The notes below the pieces were generated by a model that did not search any database, was not told the DNA's origin, and saw nothing but the letters and a program-made list of their open reading frames with translations. The translations under genes and the position numbers were made by a program. Shown piece by piece: positions 25,660 through 35,927 of a stretch of 64,000 nucleotides of DNA. Every line of letters starts with the position of its first letter. Position 1 is the stretch's first letter. This DNA comes from JAENVT01 sp963773085 (GTDB lineage: Bacteria > Actinomycetota > Acidimicrobiia > Acidimicrobiales > Ilumatobacteraceae). The stretch spans positions 180,659 to 244,658 of the forward strand of contig CAVYZS010000013.1 of assembly GCA_963773085.1 (NCBI GenBank), read 5' to 3'.

Positions 25660-27117
25660 ATGGCTCGCCGATTCATGGCAGCCGCGGTCATAGGAGCGAT
25701 GCTCCTCGTGGCTTGCGGCAGTGACGACAACGCATCCGACGCAACATCCGCGGGAACCGAGGCACCGGCCGCGGGATCCGAGGCACCGGCAGCGACGGAA
25801 GCACCAGCCGCAACGGAGGCACCGGCCGCGACCGAGGCACCGGCCGACACAACAGCGGACACCACAGCCGCGCCAGCAGGTGACGGCCTAGTCGGTGACA
25901 GGCCAGCGACAGCAGGACCTGATTGCGGTCTCGGCAATGGCCAGAAGGCCACCGGCGACCCGATCAAGCTCGGCAACGTGACGACATCGGTGCCAGGCAT
26001 CGACTTCAGCACCGGCCCGGCGATGATGGATGCGTACTTCCAGTGCGTCAACGACAATGGCGGCATCAACGGTCGTCCGGTCCAGATGCTCGAGGAGAAC
26101 GACAACCTCAAGCCGGAAGACGCGGCCGCTGCGGCCCGCAAGCTCATCGAGACCGACAAGGTCGTCGCGATGGTCGGTGGCTTCAGCATCCTTGACTGCC
26201 CGGTCAACGCGGACTACTACACCCAGCAGGGCTTCTACGTCATCGTCGCCGGTGTGCCGGCCGAGTGCTTCAGCTCGCCGAACATGGCTGCGGCCAACAT
26301 GGGCCCCGGCTACAGCGCCTTGGGTGCTGCCCAGATCGTGATCGACAAGGGTGCCAAGGGCAAGATGGTGACCATTACCGGCAAGACGGCGACTTCGGAC
26401 TACAACAACTCGTTGGCCGGGCTCTACGCCCAGTCGAAGGGTCTCGAGTGGGAAGACATCCAGCCAGAGGTTCCCATCTCCGATCCGAACACCATCATCC
26501 TCGACGCGGTCAACAAGGCCGGCGAGGGCGGTGCCATCGTGCTCAACTTCACGCCTCCTGAAGGTTTGAAGCTCCTGAAGGCCGCTGAAGAGCTCGGCCT
26601 GATCGACAAGGTCATCTGGGGTTCGTCGACGCCGCTCAACGACAACTCGGTCGCCGCCGCACTCGGTTCTGCGTGGAGCGGCAAGCTCAACGTCAACGCC
26701 GAGCTCAGCCTGCTCGACGATCCTCGCCCGGAGATGGAGCTGTACCGCACGGTTTCGGCGAAGTACAACCCGGATGCGCCGTTGGGCAGCTTCCAGCAGA
26801 TGGGCTTCATGATCGGTCGCATCATCGTCAAGACGCTGCTCGACATGGATCCCGCCGACCTGGATGATCCGGTTGCGGTCAATGCAGCGATCAAGGGCAT
26901 CAAGAACTTCGACACCCACATCGTCTGCAAGCCGTGGTACTTCGGTGCCCTGCCTGCCGGCAACGTGCCGAACAACTGGGACTACAACGTGGTGCCCGAC
27001 GGTACCGACACCATGGTCCTCGACAAGGATTGCTTCGCAATCGCCGAGGTCGAGCCGATCCTCACCGCGGTTCGTGCGGCCGAGGTCGATCAGGGTCTCA
27101 ACGTCGGCGGCGGTTGA
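25660..27117 (+). CDS. Branched-chain-type ABC transporter substrate-binding lipoprotein
   Basis: 485 residues. A lipoprotein signal peptide ends in LLVACG with the lipidated Cys at position 19. A threonine/alanine/proline-rich linker with tandem EAPAAT units follows (about 34-70), then a Peripla_BP_6 domain (LGNVTTSVPGIDFSTGP, NDNGGINGRPVQM, DKVVAMVGGFSILDC). It anchors outside the membrane and delivers a solute to the LivHMGF-type permease encoded next. These receptors bind branched-chain amino acids, amides or aromatic acids; the catabolic setting favours an aromatic or amide compound. AAGGGGGAA before the ATG is the ribosome site. Confidence 0.92.
   Translation: MARRFMAAAVIGAMLLVACGSDDNASDATSAGTEAPAAGSEAPAATEAPAATEAPAATEAPADTTADTTAAPAGDGLVGDRPATAGPDCGLGNGQKATGDPIKLGNVTTSVPGIDFSTGPAMMDAYFQCVNDNGGINGRPVQMLEENDNLKPEDAAAAARKLIETDKVVAMVGGFSILDCPVNADYYTQQGFYVIVAGVPAECFSSPNMAAANMGPGYSALGAAQIVIDKGAKGKMVTITGKTATSDYNNSLAGLYAQSKGLEWEDIQPEVPISDPNTIILDAVNKAGEGGAIVLNFTPPEGLKLLKAAEELGLIDKVIWGSSTPLNDNSVAAALGSAWSGKLNVNAELSLLDDPRPEMELYRTVSAKYNPDAPLGSFQQMGFMIGRIIVKTLLDMDPADLDDPVAVNAAIKGIKNFDTHIVCKPWYFGALPAGNVPNNWDYNVVPDGTDTMVLDKDCFAIAEVEPILTAVRAAEVDQGLNVGGG
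25759..25860 (+). repeat. Low-complexity tandem repeat in the lipoprotein linker
   Basis: Imperfect 18-base units (gcgaccgaggcaccggcc and variants) encode EAPAAT repeated four to five times. This is a flexible spacer between the lipid anchor and the binding domain, not a CRISPR or mobile element. Confidence 0.8.
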
Positions 27118-27172
27118 TCAGGTCACAACCGGACTACCACCACAACCACAAACATAAAGGAACGACCTCGAT

Positions 27173-28100
27173 ATGCCAGGTCTTGGTGATTTGTGGCCCT
27201 ATTTCATTCAGGGCCTGGCCTTCGGGGCCATGTACGCGGTGACCGGTACAGGACTTGTCGTCCTGTACCGGACCACCGGTGTTGTCAATCTCGCATTCGG
27301 TGCCATCGGATGTATGGGCGCCCACGTCGCTTGGTCGATGATGGGTGGGAGTCTCAGTAGACCGACGCCAATCGGTCACGGCGTGCGAATACTGGCTTAC
27401 CCGGCGCTCGTCGCAGTGTGTGCGGCATTGACGTTGTTGTACGGCATGTGGCTCGCGCCGAAGCTGTCGCGTCGTGACCCGCTCGTCAAGGCCCTCGGGA
27501 ATGGTCGGTGTCGCACTGTTCCTCCTCGGGATCATGAAGGAGCGCTGGGACACCTCCAAGCCACGGGCGCTGACGCTGCCCAGCAAGGTGTTCACCATCG
27601 GCGGTGCTGTGGTGACCTCGACCCAGATCATCGCGTTGCTCTTCGCCGTCGGTGTCGTCCTCAGCGTCACCATCTTCCTCAACAGCACGTCGACCGGTAC
27701 GGCGATGCGTGCCATCGCCAACGATCGCGACGTGTCGGCGCTGCTCGGTGTGCCCGTTCGGCGAGTCGAGGCGATGGCCTGGCTCGCTTCCGGGATCATC
27801 TGTGGTTGCGTGTTCCTCATTCTTCCGCCATTGTTCAAGAGCCTCGATCAAGGAACGCTGACCTGGTTCGTCATCGGTGCGCTCGGAGGTGCGATCGTCG
27901 GTCAGTTCCGTTCGCTGTGGGTCACGTTCTTCGCCAGCCTCACGATCGGTGTCATCGAGTCCGTCTTGGCCCCATTCACCGGCAAGTGGCAGTTCATGGC
28001 CGATTTCCGCAAGACGACACCGTTCGTCGTCGCGGTCGTGGCGATCGTGTGGATCAGCCGGAAGCGGACGGTCGTACTCTCGGGAAGGGAGATGCGATGA
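27173..28100 (+). CDS. Branched-chain-type ABC transporter permease, LivH family (frameshifted)
   Basis: About 308 residues after removing one A at 27500-27501. The N-terminal half has PYFIQGLAFGAMYAVTGTGLVVLYRTTGVVNLAFG, the LivH signature; the second half runs GMVGVALFLLGIMKERW, AMRAIANDRDVSALLGVPVRRVEAMAW (the cytoplasmic EAA-like loop) and several hydrophobic helices. It forms half of the membrane channel with the LivM protein. It follows the receptor gene by 55 bases and overlaps livM by four. Confidence 0.88.
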
Positions 28101-29131
28101 CCACCGTCGCCGCCCCGTTACAGGCTTCAGAGGTGGTCGAGAAGCGATCGGTCGTCGCTCGGATCACTCAGAACCGCTGGTTCGAGCCGTTTGCGGTCAC
28201 CGCTGTGCTGATGTTCGGATTCTTCGGCATTCCTGCGCTCTTCGATTCCTTCTGGGTCGCCAACTTCACCCAGATGGCAGTGTTCTCCGTCGTCGCCGCC
28301 AGCGCCGGTCTCCTCTACGGCCGTGTCGGCCTGGTTTCGCTCGGGCAAGTCGCGGCATACGGCATCGGGTGTTGGGTCACCATACGGCTGTCGTTCGCAA
28401 CGACATGGCCGTTTCCTGTACTGCTGATCATCGGCGGTGTTGTCGCCGCGTTCATCGGTGTGCTCATCGGAATGCCGGCGCTCAGGGTCAGCGGTCTGTA
28501 CCTCGCTCTCGTCACGTTGATGCTTGCCGCCGGCATGGAGATCGTGCTCGGTGTCACCAAGTTCCCGAACGGTGGCTCGGGATTCCAAGGACTCGCATCG
28601 TCGCTGAGCGACATCAAACCGACACGCCGGCCATCCTGGGCGCTCACCGACGAGGGGTATTACCGGTTCATCGTCGTCGCCGCGTTCGTGATGTTCATGC
28701 TGGCGTCGTTCGTGCTGTCCCGCAAGCCCGGGCGGGCGTGGGCATCGATCCGCCAGAGCGAAGCAGCGGCACTGGCCGCGGGCATCGACGTGACCCGCTA
28801 CAAGTTGTGGGCTTTCGCTCTCGCTGCGTTCATGGCCGGTGTTGCCGGCGGTTTGTACGCGGGCACGGTGCCGAAGGGCATGAGCATCGATGCGTTCAAC
28901 CGTCAATCGGCGATCTTCCTGATCGCGGTGGTCATCATGGGCGGCATCTACAGCTTGTGGGGCGGCCTGCTCGGTGCGTTCTTCGCGACCTGCCTGCTGA
29001 AGTTCCTCACGCAGAACGTCGTCGGTCACCAGTTCTGGACGCGATTCGCGCTGTCGCTGTTCGGATTCGGTCTGCTGATGAACCTGATCCAGAACACGCG
29101 GGCCGCCGAGAAGAAGGGCATCGAAGCGTGA
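28097..29131 (+). CDS. Branched-chain-type ABC transporter permease, LivM family
   Basis: 344 residues, about ten hydrophobic segments. Family marks are LLYGRVGLVSLGQVAAYGIGCW, IGMPALRVSGLYLALVTLMLA and the cytoplasmic coupling loop RAWASIRQSEAAALAAGIDVTRYKL. It overlaps livH (ATGA at 28097-28100) and the ATPase gene (GTGA at 29128-29131). Together with LivH it makes the transmembrane pathway for the solute bound by the lipoprotein. Confidence 0.93.
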   Translation: MTTVAAPLQASEVVEKRSVVARITQNRWFEPFAVTAVLMFGFFGIPALFDSFWVANFTQMAVFSVVAASAGLLYGRVGLVSLGQVAAYGIGCWVTIRLSFATTWPFPVLLIIGGVVAAFIGVLIGMPALRVSGLYLALVTLMLAAGMEIVLGVTKFPNGGSGFQGLASSLSDIKPTRRPSWALTDEGYYRFIVVAAFVMFMLASFVLSRKPGRAWASIRQSEAAALAAGIDVTRYKLWAFALAAFMAGVAGGLYAGTVPKGMSIDAFNRQSAIFLIAVVIMGGIYSLWGGLLGAFFATCLLKFLTQNVVGHQFWTRFALSLFGFGLLMNLIQNTRAAEKKGIEA

Positions 29132-29851
29132 TCGACATCGAGGACTTGTCAGTTCATTTCGGTGGCGTCGTCTCGCTCGATCAAATGACCATTCAGTTCC
29201 CCGAGGGAACGTGCGGCTTGATCGGTCCCAACGGCGCCGGCAAGACGACGTTCTTCAATGTGCTGTCCGGCTTCGTCACACCGCGTTCCGGCCGTATCGA
29301 GGCGATGGGCCAGGACCTGTTGGCGTTGCCCGACTTCAAGCGAGCTCGTTGGGGTCTGCGGCGCACGTTCCAGACGGAGCAGGCAATCGAGAAGCTCACC
29401 GTGTTCGACAACGTGGCGACGGTGTACGAGCACACCGACAACGGCGGAAAGGCAGGGCGCACCGCTGCGGTCGACTCGGCACTGGAGTTCGTCGGGCTCA
29501 CCGAACGTGGCCCACAAGACGGTGCGCACGCTTGGTGCCAAGGAGCGGCGATTCATCGAAGTCGCCCGCGCAGTCGTCGGTCAGCCCGAAGCTGATCCTG
29601 CTCGACGAGCCGGCGGCCGGATTGCCCGACGAGGAGACGGCCCTGCTCGGACAGATCATCCGCAGCATCCCGGAACGGGTGGGCGCAACGGTGATCCTGG
29701 TCGACCACGACATGAGCCTGGTGCAGGCGTGCTGCGACTGGACGGCGGTGCTCGACTTCGGCCGCTTGCTGGCATCCGGACCAACCGCCGAGGTGCTCCG
29801 CGATCGCAACGTGATGAAGGCGTATCTCGGCACGGAGGAGCGTCGCACTGA
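29128..29851 (+). CDS. ABC transporter ATPase, LivG family (two or more frameshifts)
   Basis: Starts at a GTG overlapping the livM stop. Walker A is GPNGAGKTTF, the Q-loop region is RTFQTEQAIEKLTV, Walker B is LILLDEPAAGLPDEET and the switch histidine is in VILVDHDMSLV. Two +1 changes (29509-29510 and 29585-29587) break the frame just around the signature region, which reads LGAKERRFIEVARAVVG: the usual LSGG is replaced by LGAK, a substitution also seen in some LivG relatives. The C-terminus MKAYLGTEE is normal. The exact stop cannot be resolved because of a further frame problem near 29850. Confidence 0.85.
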
Positions 29852-30641
29852 GCAACGCTCTCCATCGACAACGTCTCGGTCGCCCGTGGCCCACGCAACG
29901 TCGTCCACGACGTGTCCATCGAGGTGCCGCCGGGCGAGGTCACCACGATCCTCGGCCCCAATGGAGCCGGCAAGTCCAGCCTTGCCCTGGCGTGCGCAGG
30001 TCTGGCCAGGGTCACCAAGGGGTGGATCAACTTCGACGGCAGAACCTGGCCAACAGCGCCCTGAGAAGATCCGCGCCGCCGGCGTGTCGGTGGTGCCGGA
30101 GGGCCGTCGACTGCTTCCCAACCTGACGGTCGAGGAGAACCTCAAGGTCGCCACGTATTCGCTCGGCAAGAAGGCGGCCAGCGACGGGCTCGCATACACG
30201 CTGTCGTTGTTCCCGGAGCTGGAGAAGCGCTGGGACACGTCCAGGGCCGATCACTGTCGGGCGGCGAGCAGCAGATGGTCGTGCTCGCCCAGGCGTTGGT
30301 GTCGAGGCCGAAGGTGCTCCTGGTCGACGAGCTCTCGCTCGGTCTCGCCCCGATCGTCGTCAAGCGCCTGGTGCCGACGCTGGCCGCGGTCGCCGAGTCC
30401 GGCGATCGGAGTCCTGCTGATCGAACAGTTCGCCCACGTCGCGCTGTCGCTGGCCAACGCTGCGTATGTGCTCGAAGGTGGCAGGGTGCGCTACAGCGGC
30501 TCGGCCGCTGAGCTCACCGAGCGACCCGAGTTGCTGCATTCCGCGTACCTGCTACGTGGGCACGGTGCCGGACATCGACGTGAGCCGCCAGCACGTTCGC
30601 CACCGGCGAACGCAGATTGCCGCTCGATGCCGCGGCTATGA
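29848..30641 (+). CDS. ABC transporter ATPase, LivF family (several frameshifts)
   Basis: The protein is readable across at least three frame changes (about 30062, 30249 and 30402). Walker A is LGPNGAGKSSLA, the LivF-specific strand is AAGVSVVPEGRRLLPNLTVEENL, the signature is LSGGEQQMVVLAQAL, Walker B is KVLLVDELSLGLAP and the end is VLLIEQFAHVALSLANAAYVLEGG. The start is uncertain: a GGAGGAG at 29834-29840 precedes a CTG at 29848. It would couple ATP hydrolysis to import with LivG. As written no intact protein could be made, although motif conservation argues for sequence error rather than decay. Confidence 0.8.
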
Positions 30642-30678
30642 AACAATCCATCGTCGACACGATCTCGCTGGGGGACCC

Positions 30679-31834
30679 ATGAAGCAGAGCACGGACCGCA
30701 TTCTCACGACGCACGTCGGCAGCTTGGCCCGGCCGCATTCGCTGCTCGACATCATGAAGGAGCGCGAGCACGACCGCCCGTACGACGCCGAAGCGCTCGA
30801 CCGCGAGATCGCCGCTGCGGTCAAGGATCGCGTCCAGCAGCAGGTCGAGTCGGGCATCGACATCGTCGCCGACGGCGAGATGAGCAAGGTCAGCTTCCTC
30901 GGCTACGTCAAGGATCGCCTCGGCGGCTTCGAGGTCGACACGGCGCCGTCGAAGTTGGCGCCGTCGTGGCAGGCCGAGTTCGACATGTTCCCCGAGTACT
31001 ACACCGAGTACTTCAAGAAGTACTCGTCGGCCGTCAGCCCGCTGCGCCGGATCATCGCCAAGGGCCCCATCTCGTACACCGGGCAGAAGCTGCTGCAGAT
31101 CGACATCGAGAACCTCAAGGCGGCATGCGAAGGGCTCGATGTCGCCGACATCTTCATGCCCTCCAGCGGCCCCAGCGGCTTCGGGAAGAACGAGTACTAC
31201 AAGGACTACGAGGAGTACCTCAACGCCGTCGCCGAGGCGATGCGCGAGGAGTACCTCGGCATCGTCGAGGCCGGATTCATCCTGCAGGTCGACGATCCGT
31301 GGCTGATCGACATGCTCGGCGATCCCGGCCGAGTCGATCGAGAATCGCCATCGTTCGGCGAGCATCCACGTCGAGGCGCTGAACCACGCGCTGCGCGGCA
31401 TCCCCGAGGATCGCATCCGTCACCACACGTGCTACGGCCTCAACCACGGTCCGCGTCTCACCGACATCCCGTTGAAGACCGCGTTGGAGTACACGTTCCA
31501 GATCAACGCGCAGGCCTACTCGTTCGAGGTGATGAACCCGCGGCACATGCACGAATGGCGCCAGGTGGAAGAGGTCGGCGTGCCCGACGGCAAGATCCTG
31601 ATCCCCGGTCTGCTCGGACACGCCAACAACTACGTCGAGCACCCTGAACTGATCGCCGAGTTCATCTGCAACTACGCGTCGATCGTCGGCAAGGAGAACG
31701 TCATCGCCGGCGCCGACTGCGGCTTCTCGTCGCGGGCCAGTTACGCGCCCGAGGTGCACCCGACCGTGGTGTGGCCGAAGTTCAAGGCGTTGGCCGAGGG
31801 TGCCGAGCTCGCCAGCAAGAAACTGTGGGGATAG
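30679..31834 (+). CDS. MetE-like (cobalamin-independent methionine synthase C-terminal domain) protein, copy 2 (frameshifted)
   Basis: About 384 residues after removing one C in the CCC run 31324-31326. N-terminal ILTTHVGSLARPHSLLDIM matches copy 1 (HVGSLLRP). Probable zinc ligands: H and C in RHHTCYG and the late Cys in GADCGFSS. ADGEMSKVSF and LQVDDPWLIDML are further family marks. Without a MetE N-terminal half it is probably an alkyl-transfer or C-S bond enzyme, comparable in size to epoxyalkane:coenzyme M transferase. It lies in one run with the ABC importer, the swivelling-domain protein and the second monooxygenase. Confidence 0.82.
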
Positions 31835-31898
31835 GCAACACTAGAATGCGCAAGGTCGCGGCAGATGGGGGCCGCACCGCTACCAGAGGGGGTAAGCA

Positions 31899-33570
31899 AT
31901 GACTGACACTGCCGAGCAGGTGAAGTTTCCGGGACCGGACGAGATCGAGGGGTTCTGGGCCTTCGACAAGATGCACGCACCACGGCCGCTTCACCCGTTG
32001 TCGCAGGACTTGGTGATGTCGACGCTGGCGGTCGGCTTCACCAAGGCGCAGGCCGAGTACGACTGCCCGGTCGTCGCCTCGAATCAGGCCATCAACCACT
32101 ACTTCTACATGGCCTTCCACCCGCATCCCGACGAGGCGGTGGTCGAGGATCGCATGTCGCGCTACCTCGACACCATCGACGAGAAGGTGCCCCTCGTCGG
32201 CAAGCGCTGGACCAACGAGTGGCTGCCGCTGATCCGCGATCGCAACGAGGCCGAGCGCGACGCCGACTACTCGGGCATTGAGCAATGCCGAGCTGCTCGC
32301 CAAGTTCGACGACATGACCGACTGGATGACCGAGATGTGGTACATCCACGGTCACATCAACTTCGCGCTGGTCTCGGGCGCCAGGCTCAGCGACCTCTAC
32401 ACCGACGGTGATGCACCCGGATGATCCCACCGAGGCGTATCAGATCCTGCAGGGCTACCACACCCGCCCGGTCGACGCCGCCCACGGCCTGTGGCGGCTC
32501 AGTCGCATCGCCGCGACAGTCCCACGCTGCACCAACTGTTCGACGAGAACCATCCCCGCGATCTCGCCGCGAAGCTGGCCAAGACCGACGAGGGACGTGC
32601 GTTCCTCGACCAGTTGAACGAGTACCTGTACGACTTCGGCTGGCGCAGTGACGCCGTCTACGACATCGCCGACGTGCCGTGGCGGGAGAACCCGTCGATC
32701 CCGCTGGGCAACATCGCTCGCTACATCAACATGCCCGACGACGACGATCCGATGATCCAGTACGAGCGTGCCGTCAAGCATCGCGAGGATCTCACCGCCA
32801 AGATCCAGGCCAAGCTCGCCGACGACCCGGAGCAGCGCGCCAAGTTCGACGAGCTCTTCGACGCCGCGCAGTACGCCTGTCCCGCTCACCGAGGATCATG
32901 CGTTCTACATCGACCAGATGGGTGTCGTGCTGCTTCGCACGTTCTGCCTCGCCGTCGGCGATGCACTCGTCCGCGACGGCGTGATCGACGACCGCAACGA
33001 CGTGTTCTTCCTGTTCGAGGACGAGGTCCGCGACGCGCTCGCCAACGGAGGCGACCAGCGCGCCACGGTCATCGAGCGCAAGGCCTCGGTCGAGGCCGCC
33101 GCACAGGCGTCGCCGCCAGGTGCAGTCGGCACACCGCCGCCGCCGCCGCAGCCCGGCGATTTCGTCGACCCGTTCATGGACGCGATCGTCACCCGTCTGC
33201 TCGGCATCAAGCCGCCGGCCGAGGGCGAAGTCGGATCGCTGCGGTGATCGACGGCGTGGCCGGGTCGCCCGGTATCTATCGCGGCGTCGCCCGCGTCGTG
33301 CAGTCGCTCGACGAGGCCGGCGATCTGGAGGACGGCGAGATCATGGTGTGCGAGATGACGCTTCCGCCGTGGGTGCCGATGTTCTCGATCGCCGGTGCCG
33401 TCGTCTCCGATGTCGGTGGCGTGATGAGCCACTGCGCCATCGTCGCCCGCGAGTTCAACATCCCGGCTGTCGTCGGGACGGTCGACGGCACGACGCGCAT
33501 CAAGACCGGTCAGACGATCACCGTCGACGGCATCAAGGGCGACGTCTACCTCGACGGTCGCGAGCTGTAG
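31899..33570 (+). CDS. PEP-synthase-like protein with swivelling phosphohistidine domain, copy 1 (about five frameshifts)
   Basis: About 557 residues if frame changes near 32273, 32408, 32510, 32881 and 33243 are bridged. The long N-terminal part (FWAFDKMHAPRPLHPLS, MTDWMTEMWYIHGHINF, RYINMPDDDDP) is a helical region shared with the intact paralogue at 42256-43974. The C-terminus is a PEP-utilizer mobile domain: VIDGVAGSPGIYRGVARVV then VSDVGGVMSHCAIVAREFNIPAVVG, with the phosphorylatable histidine in MSHCA. The ATP-grasp domain of PEP synthase is absent, as is the PEP-binding TIM barrel. A related split arrangement is known in phenylphosphate synthase. The substrate is unknown. Confidence 0.75.
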
Positions 33571-33582
33571 GAGGCATCGCCG

Positions 33583-33624
33583 CCGGCGAAGAACATGTGT
33601 CAGGCCTCAGATGTTCTTCGCCGG
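33583..33624 (+). terminator. Long stem-loop after the swivelling-domain gene
   Basis: CCGGCGAAGAACAT (33583-33596) pairs perfectly with ATGTTCTTCGCCGG (33611-33624) around a 14-base loop, starting 13 bases after the stop at 33570. No T run follows, as is common for hairpin terminators in high-GC actinobacteria. It would end or attenuate the importer-MetE-swivelling domain transcript before the lactamase-fold gene. Confidence 0.7.
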
Positions 33625-33672
33625 GCTGCTAGCGCCGCGCCATCGACGTGCGTCGGTCCGACGCGCTCGCCG

Positions 33673-34729
33673 TTGCGCTCGGATGCCGCGGAGCGTCTGA
33701 TCCTGCTCGGTACGGCTGGTGCGTCGAATCCCGAAGGCGACGCGAGCCGGGTATTCCAACGCCATCGTCGTCGGCGACGTCGCCTACATCGTCGACTGCG
33801 GCGAGGGCGTCCACCGTCAGGCGTGGCGGTCGGGGATCTCGATGCATCCGGAGCGCAGGCCGAAAGGTGGCAGCACGGTCCGGTCGATCTTCTTCACCCA
33901 TCTGCACAGCGATCACGTCATCGACTACATCAACCTGATGTTCGGGTTCTGGCCGACGACTCGCGTCGATGTGTTCGGCCCGGGTGAGGCCGGGTTGCCG
34001 ATCACGCCGTTTCCCGCCGGATCGTGTCGTGCCGGTGCTGTTCCCGGAGTGCGCCGACGCCGGGCATCCGCGACTTCACCGAGAAGCTGTTCGAAGCGTT
34101 TGCCTACAACATCAACGTCCGCATCGCCGACGAGGCTCGCAAGGACCTGACCAAGAACGTGTTCGTCCACGAGGTCGGCGTCGCCCACGACGACTACGTC
34201 CCCGACATCGATCTGGCGGTCGAGGCCAGTGGTGCGTCGATCGGTGACGGCGGCGCCGCCGATGGATCCGGTCGAGGTCTACCCGCTCGACGACAACGGT
34301 GTTCGGGTCACCGCCATCTTGGTCCAGCATGCTCCGGTGTTTCCCGCCTTCGCCTATCGATTCGACACTCCTGGTGGGTCAGCGGTCTTCAGCGGCGATA
34401 CCGGGCCGTGCGACAACCTGGTTCGCCTGGCGGAGGGTGCCGACTACCTCGTGCACGAGGTGATCGATGTCAGCTTCGTCGCCGACCGGGTCGCCAAGCT
34501 GCCGAACCGCGACAACATCATCAACCACCTCACCGATTCGCACACCTCGCCGGAGGACGCCGGACGAATCGCCTCCCGCGCCGGCGTGAAGACACTGGTG
34601 CTCAGCCACCTCGTCCCCGGCGACAGCGAGATCGCCGAGGATGTGTGGGAAGGTCGCGCCCGCTCCGAGTTCGACGGGAACGTGATCTGCGGTGTCGATC
34701 TCGACCAGTTCGACCTGTGCACCGCATGA
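33673..34729 (+). CDS. Metallo-beta-lactamase-fold hydrolase, RNase Z/arylsulfatase-like (four frameshifts)
   Basis: About 350 residues when bridged. LILLGTAGASNPK opens the fold; GVHRQAWRSG follows; the metal motif is FTHLHSDHVID (HxHxDH); later ligands fall in FSGDTGP and LSHLVPGD. RNase Z-like enzymes of this subgroup without tRNA elements often hydrolyse sulfate or phosphate esters or lactones. Frame changes are near 33731, 34011, 34063 and 34255, all +1. The start is uncertain; I give the TTG at 33673. Placement just after the hairpin and before the second monooxygenase suggests a hydrolytic step in the same pathway. Confidence 0.72.
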
Positions 34730-34772
34730 CTAGGTTCGTTCCCACTACCCGACCATCCCGCGGAGGTCTCGC

Positions 34773-35927
34773 ATGAGCGTGCTCGACGAGCTGGAGTTCA
34801 TCTTCTTTCACCTGATGCCGTACGCGCCGCTGCCGGAGGGCCACCAGCAGCTCGACTCGCTGTGGGTCGACTACCCCAACAGCAACTTCGATCCAGCGAC
34901 CGGTCACGAGCTCTACAAGCGCTATTGGAGTGAACTGCTGCTTGCCGACAAGTTGGGCTACGACGGCGTGTTCGTCAACGAGCACCACAACACGCAGTTC
35001 ACCATGAACGCCGCGCCGAACCTGACCGCGGCGGCCATCATCCCGCACACCTCGTGCCGCATCGGCGTCTACGGCACACCCCCGAACTTCGAATACCCGA
35101 ATCGGCTCGCCGAGGAGTACGCGATGCTCGACGTCATGTCGGGTGGTCGGCTGGAGGTCGCCTTCCCGCTCGGCACCGGCATGGAGTACTGGGCCAACTC
35201 CGTGAACCCGGCCACCGCTCGCGCCCGATTCCGCGAAGGGCTCGACGTGATCTTCAAGGCGTGGACCGAACCAGGCCCGATGAGCTATGCCGGCGAGTTC
35301 TACAACTACCGCTACCTCAATCCATGGCCGACGCCGTACCAGAAGCCCCATCCGCCGGCCTACATCGTCGGGTCCGGGTCGGAGGAGACCGTCGAGCTCG
35401 CTGCTGAGCTGGGTCTCGGCTACTCGGTGGTGTTCATCCCGACGAGCGCGCAGTTGAAGGTGTTCGACCGGTACCGCGAACGGCTGGCCCACCACGGCCA
35501 CGAACTCGACAGGAGGAAACTGACCTTCGGGGTGATGGCCTACGTCGCCGAGACCGACAAGCAGGCCCAGGACGAGTTCATGCCGCACTGCATGTATTTC
35601 TTCGAGACGGCCTTGAAGACGACGCCGCGCTACTTGATTCCACCCGGCTACGTCACGGTTCCCGAGTTTCGCAAGCGTATCTCCGGCCCCGACGTCCACG
35701 GCAACGCCAACTGGGAGGACCTCACGGCCATCAACCGAATCGTCGCTGGTACCCCTGACACCGTGGCCGATGCAATCGTCCATTGGGCCGAGGAAGCCGA
35801 CGTCTCGAGGATCTCGCTCAATCTCGCGCTCGGCGACATGCCGCACTGGAAGGTGGTCAAGAACCTCACGCTGTTCGCCGAGGAAGTCATTCCCCGCCTG
35901 CGAGCCAAGAAGGTGGCGGTCGTATGA
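34773..35927 (+). CDS. Luciferase-like (LLM class) flavin-dependent monooxygenase, copy 2
   Basis: 384 residues. FIFFHLMPYAPLPEGHQQL and KLGYDGVFVNEHHNTQF parallel the copy at 22770. The phosphate loop is MSGGRLEVAFPLGTGME. A ribosome site GGAGGT (34762-34767) precedes the ATG. The downstream alpha/beta hydrolase overlaps it by four bases, giving the same monooxygenase-hydrolase pair seen at 22770-24705. RutA/RutD of pyrimidine degradation is a known pair with the same two folds, so ring oxygenation followed by hydrolysis is a reasonable model. Whether it uses FMN or F420 cannot be read from the sequence. Confidence 0.88.
   Translation: MSVLDELEFIFFHLMPYAPLPEGHQQLDSLWVDYPNSNFDPATGHELYKRYWSELLLADKLGYDGVFVNEHHNTQFTMNAAPNLTAAAIIPHTSCRIGVYGTPPNFEYPNRLAEEYAMLDVMSGGRLEVAFPLGTGMEYWANSVNPATARARFREGLDVIFKAWTEPGPMSYAGEFYNYRYLNPWPTPYQKPHPPAYIVGSGSEETVELAAELGLGYSVVFIPTSAQLKVFDRYRERLAHHGHELDRRKLTFGVMAYVAETDKQAQDEFMPHCMYFFETALKTTPRYLIPPGYVTVPEFRKRISGPDVHGNANWEDLTAINRIVAGTPDTVADAIVHWAEEADVSRISLNLALGDMPHWKVVKNLTLFAEEVIPRLRAKKVAVV

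Noticed and set aside
25759..25860. CRISPR-like short direct repeats
   Set aside because: The units are contiguous, in frame and encode the EAPAAT linker of a lipoprotein; there are no spacers.
29509..34261. Programmed ribosomal frameshifting or translational recoding as a biological system
   Set aside because: No shared slippery sequence, stop-codon context or structure recurs at the sites; most shifts fall in short homopolymers and cluster by position, which fits sequence error.
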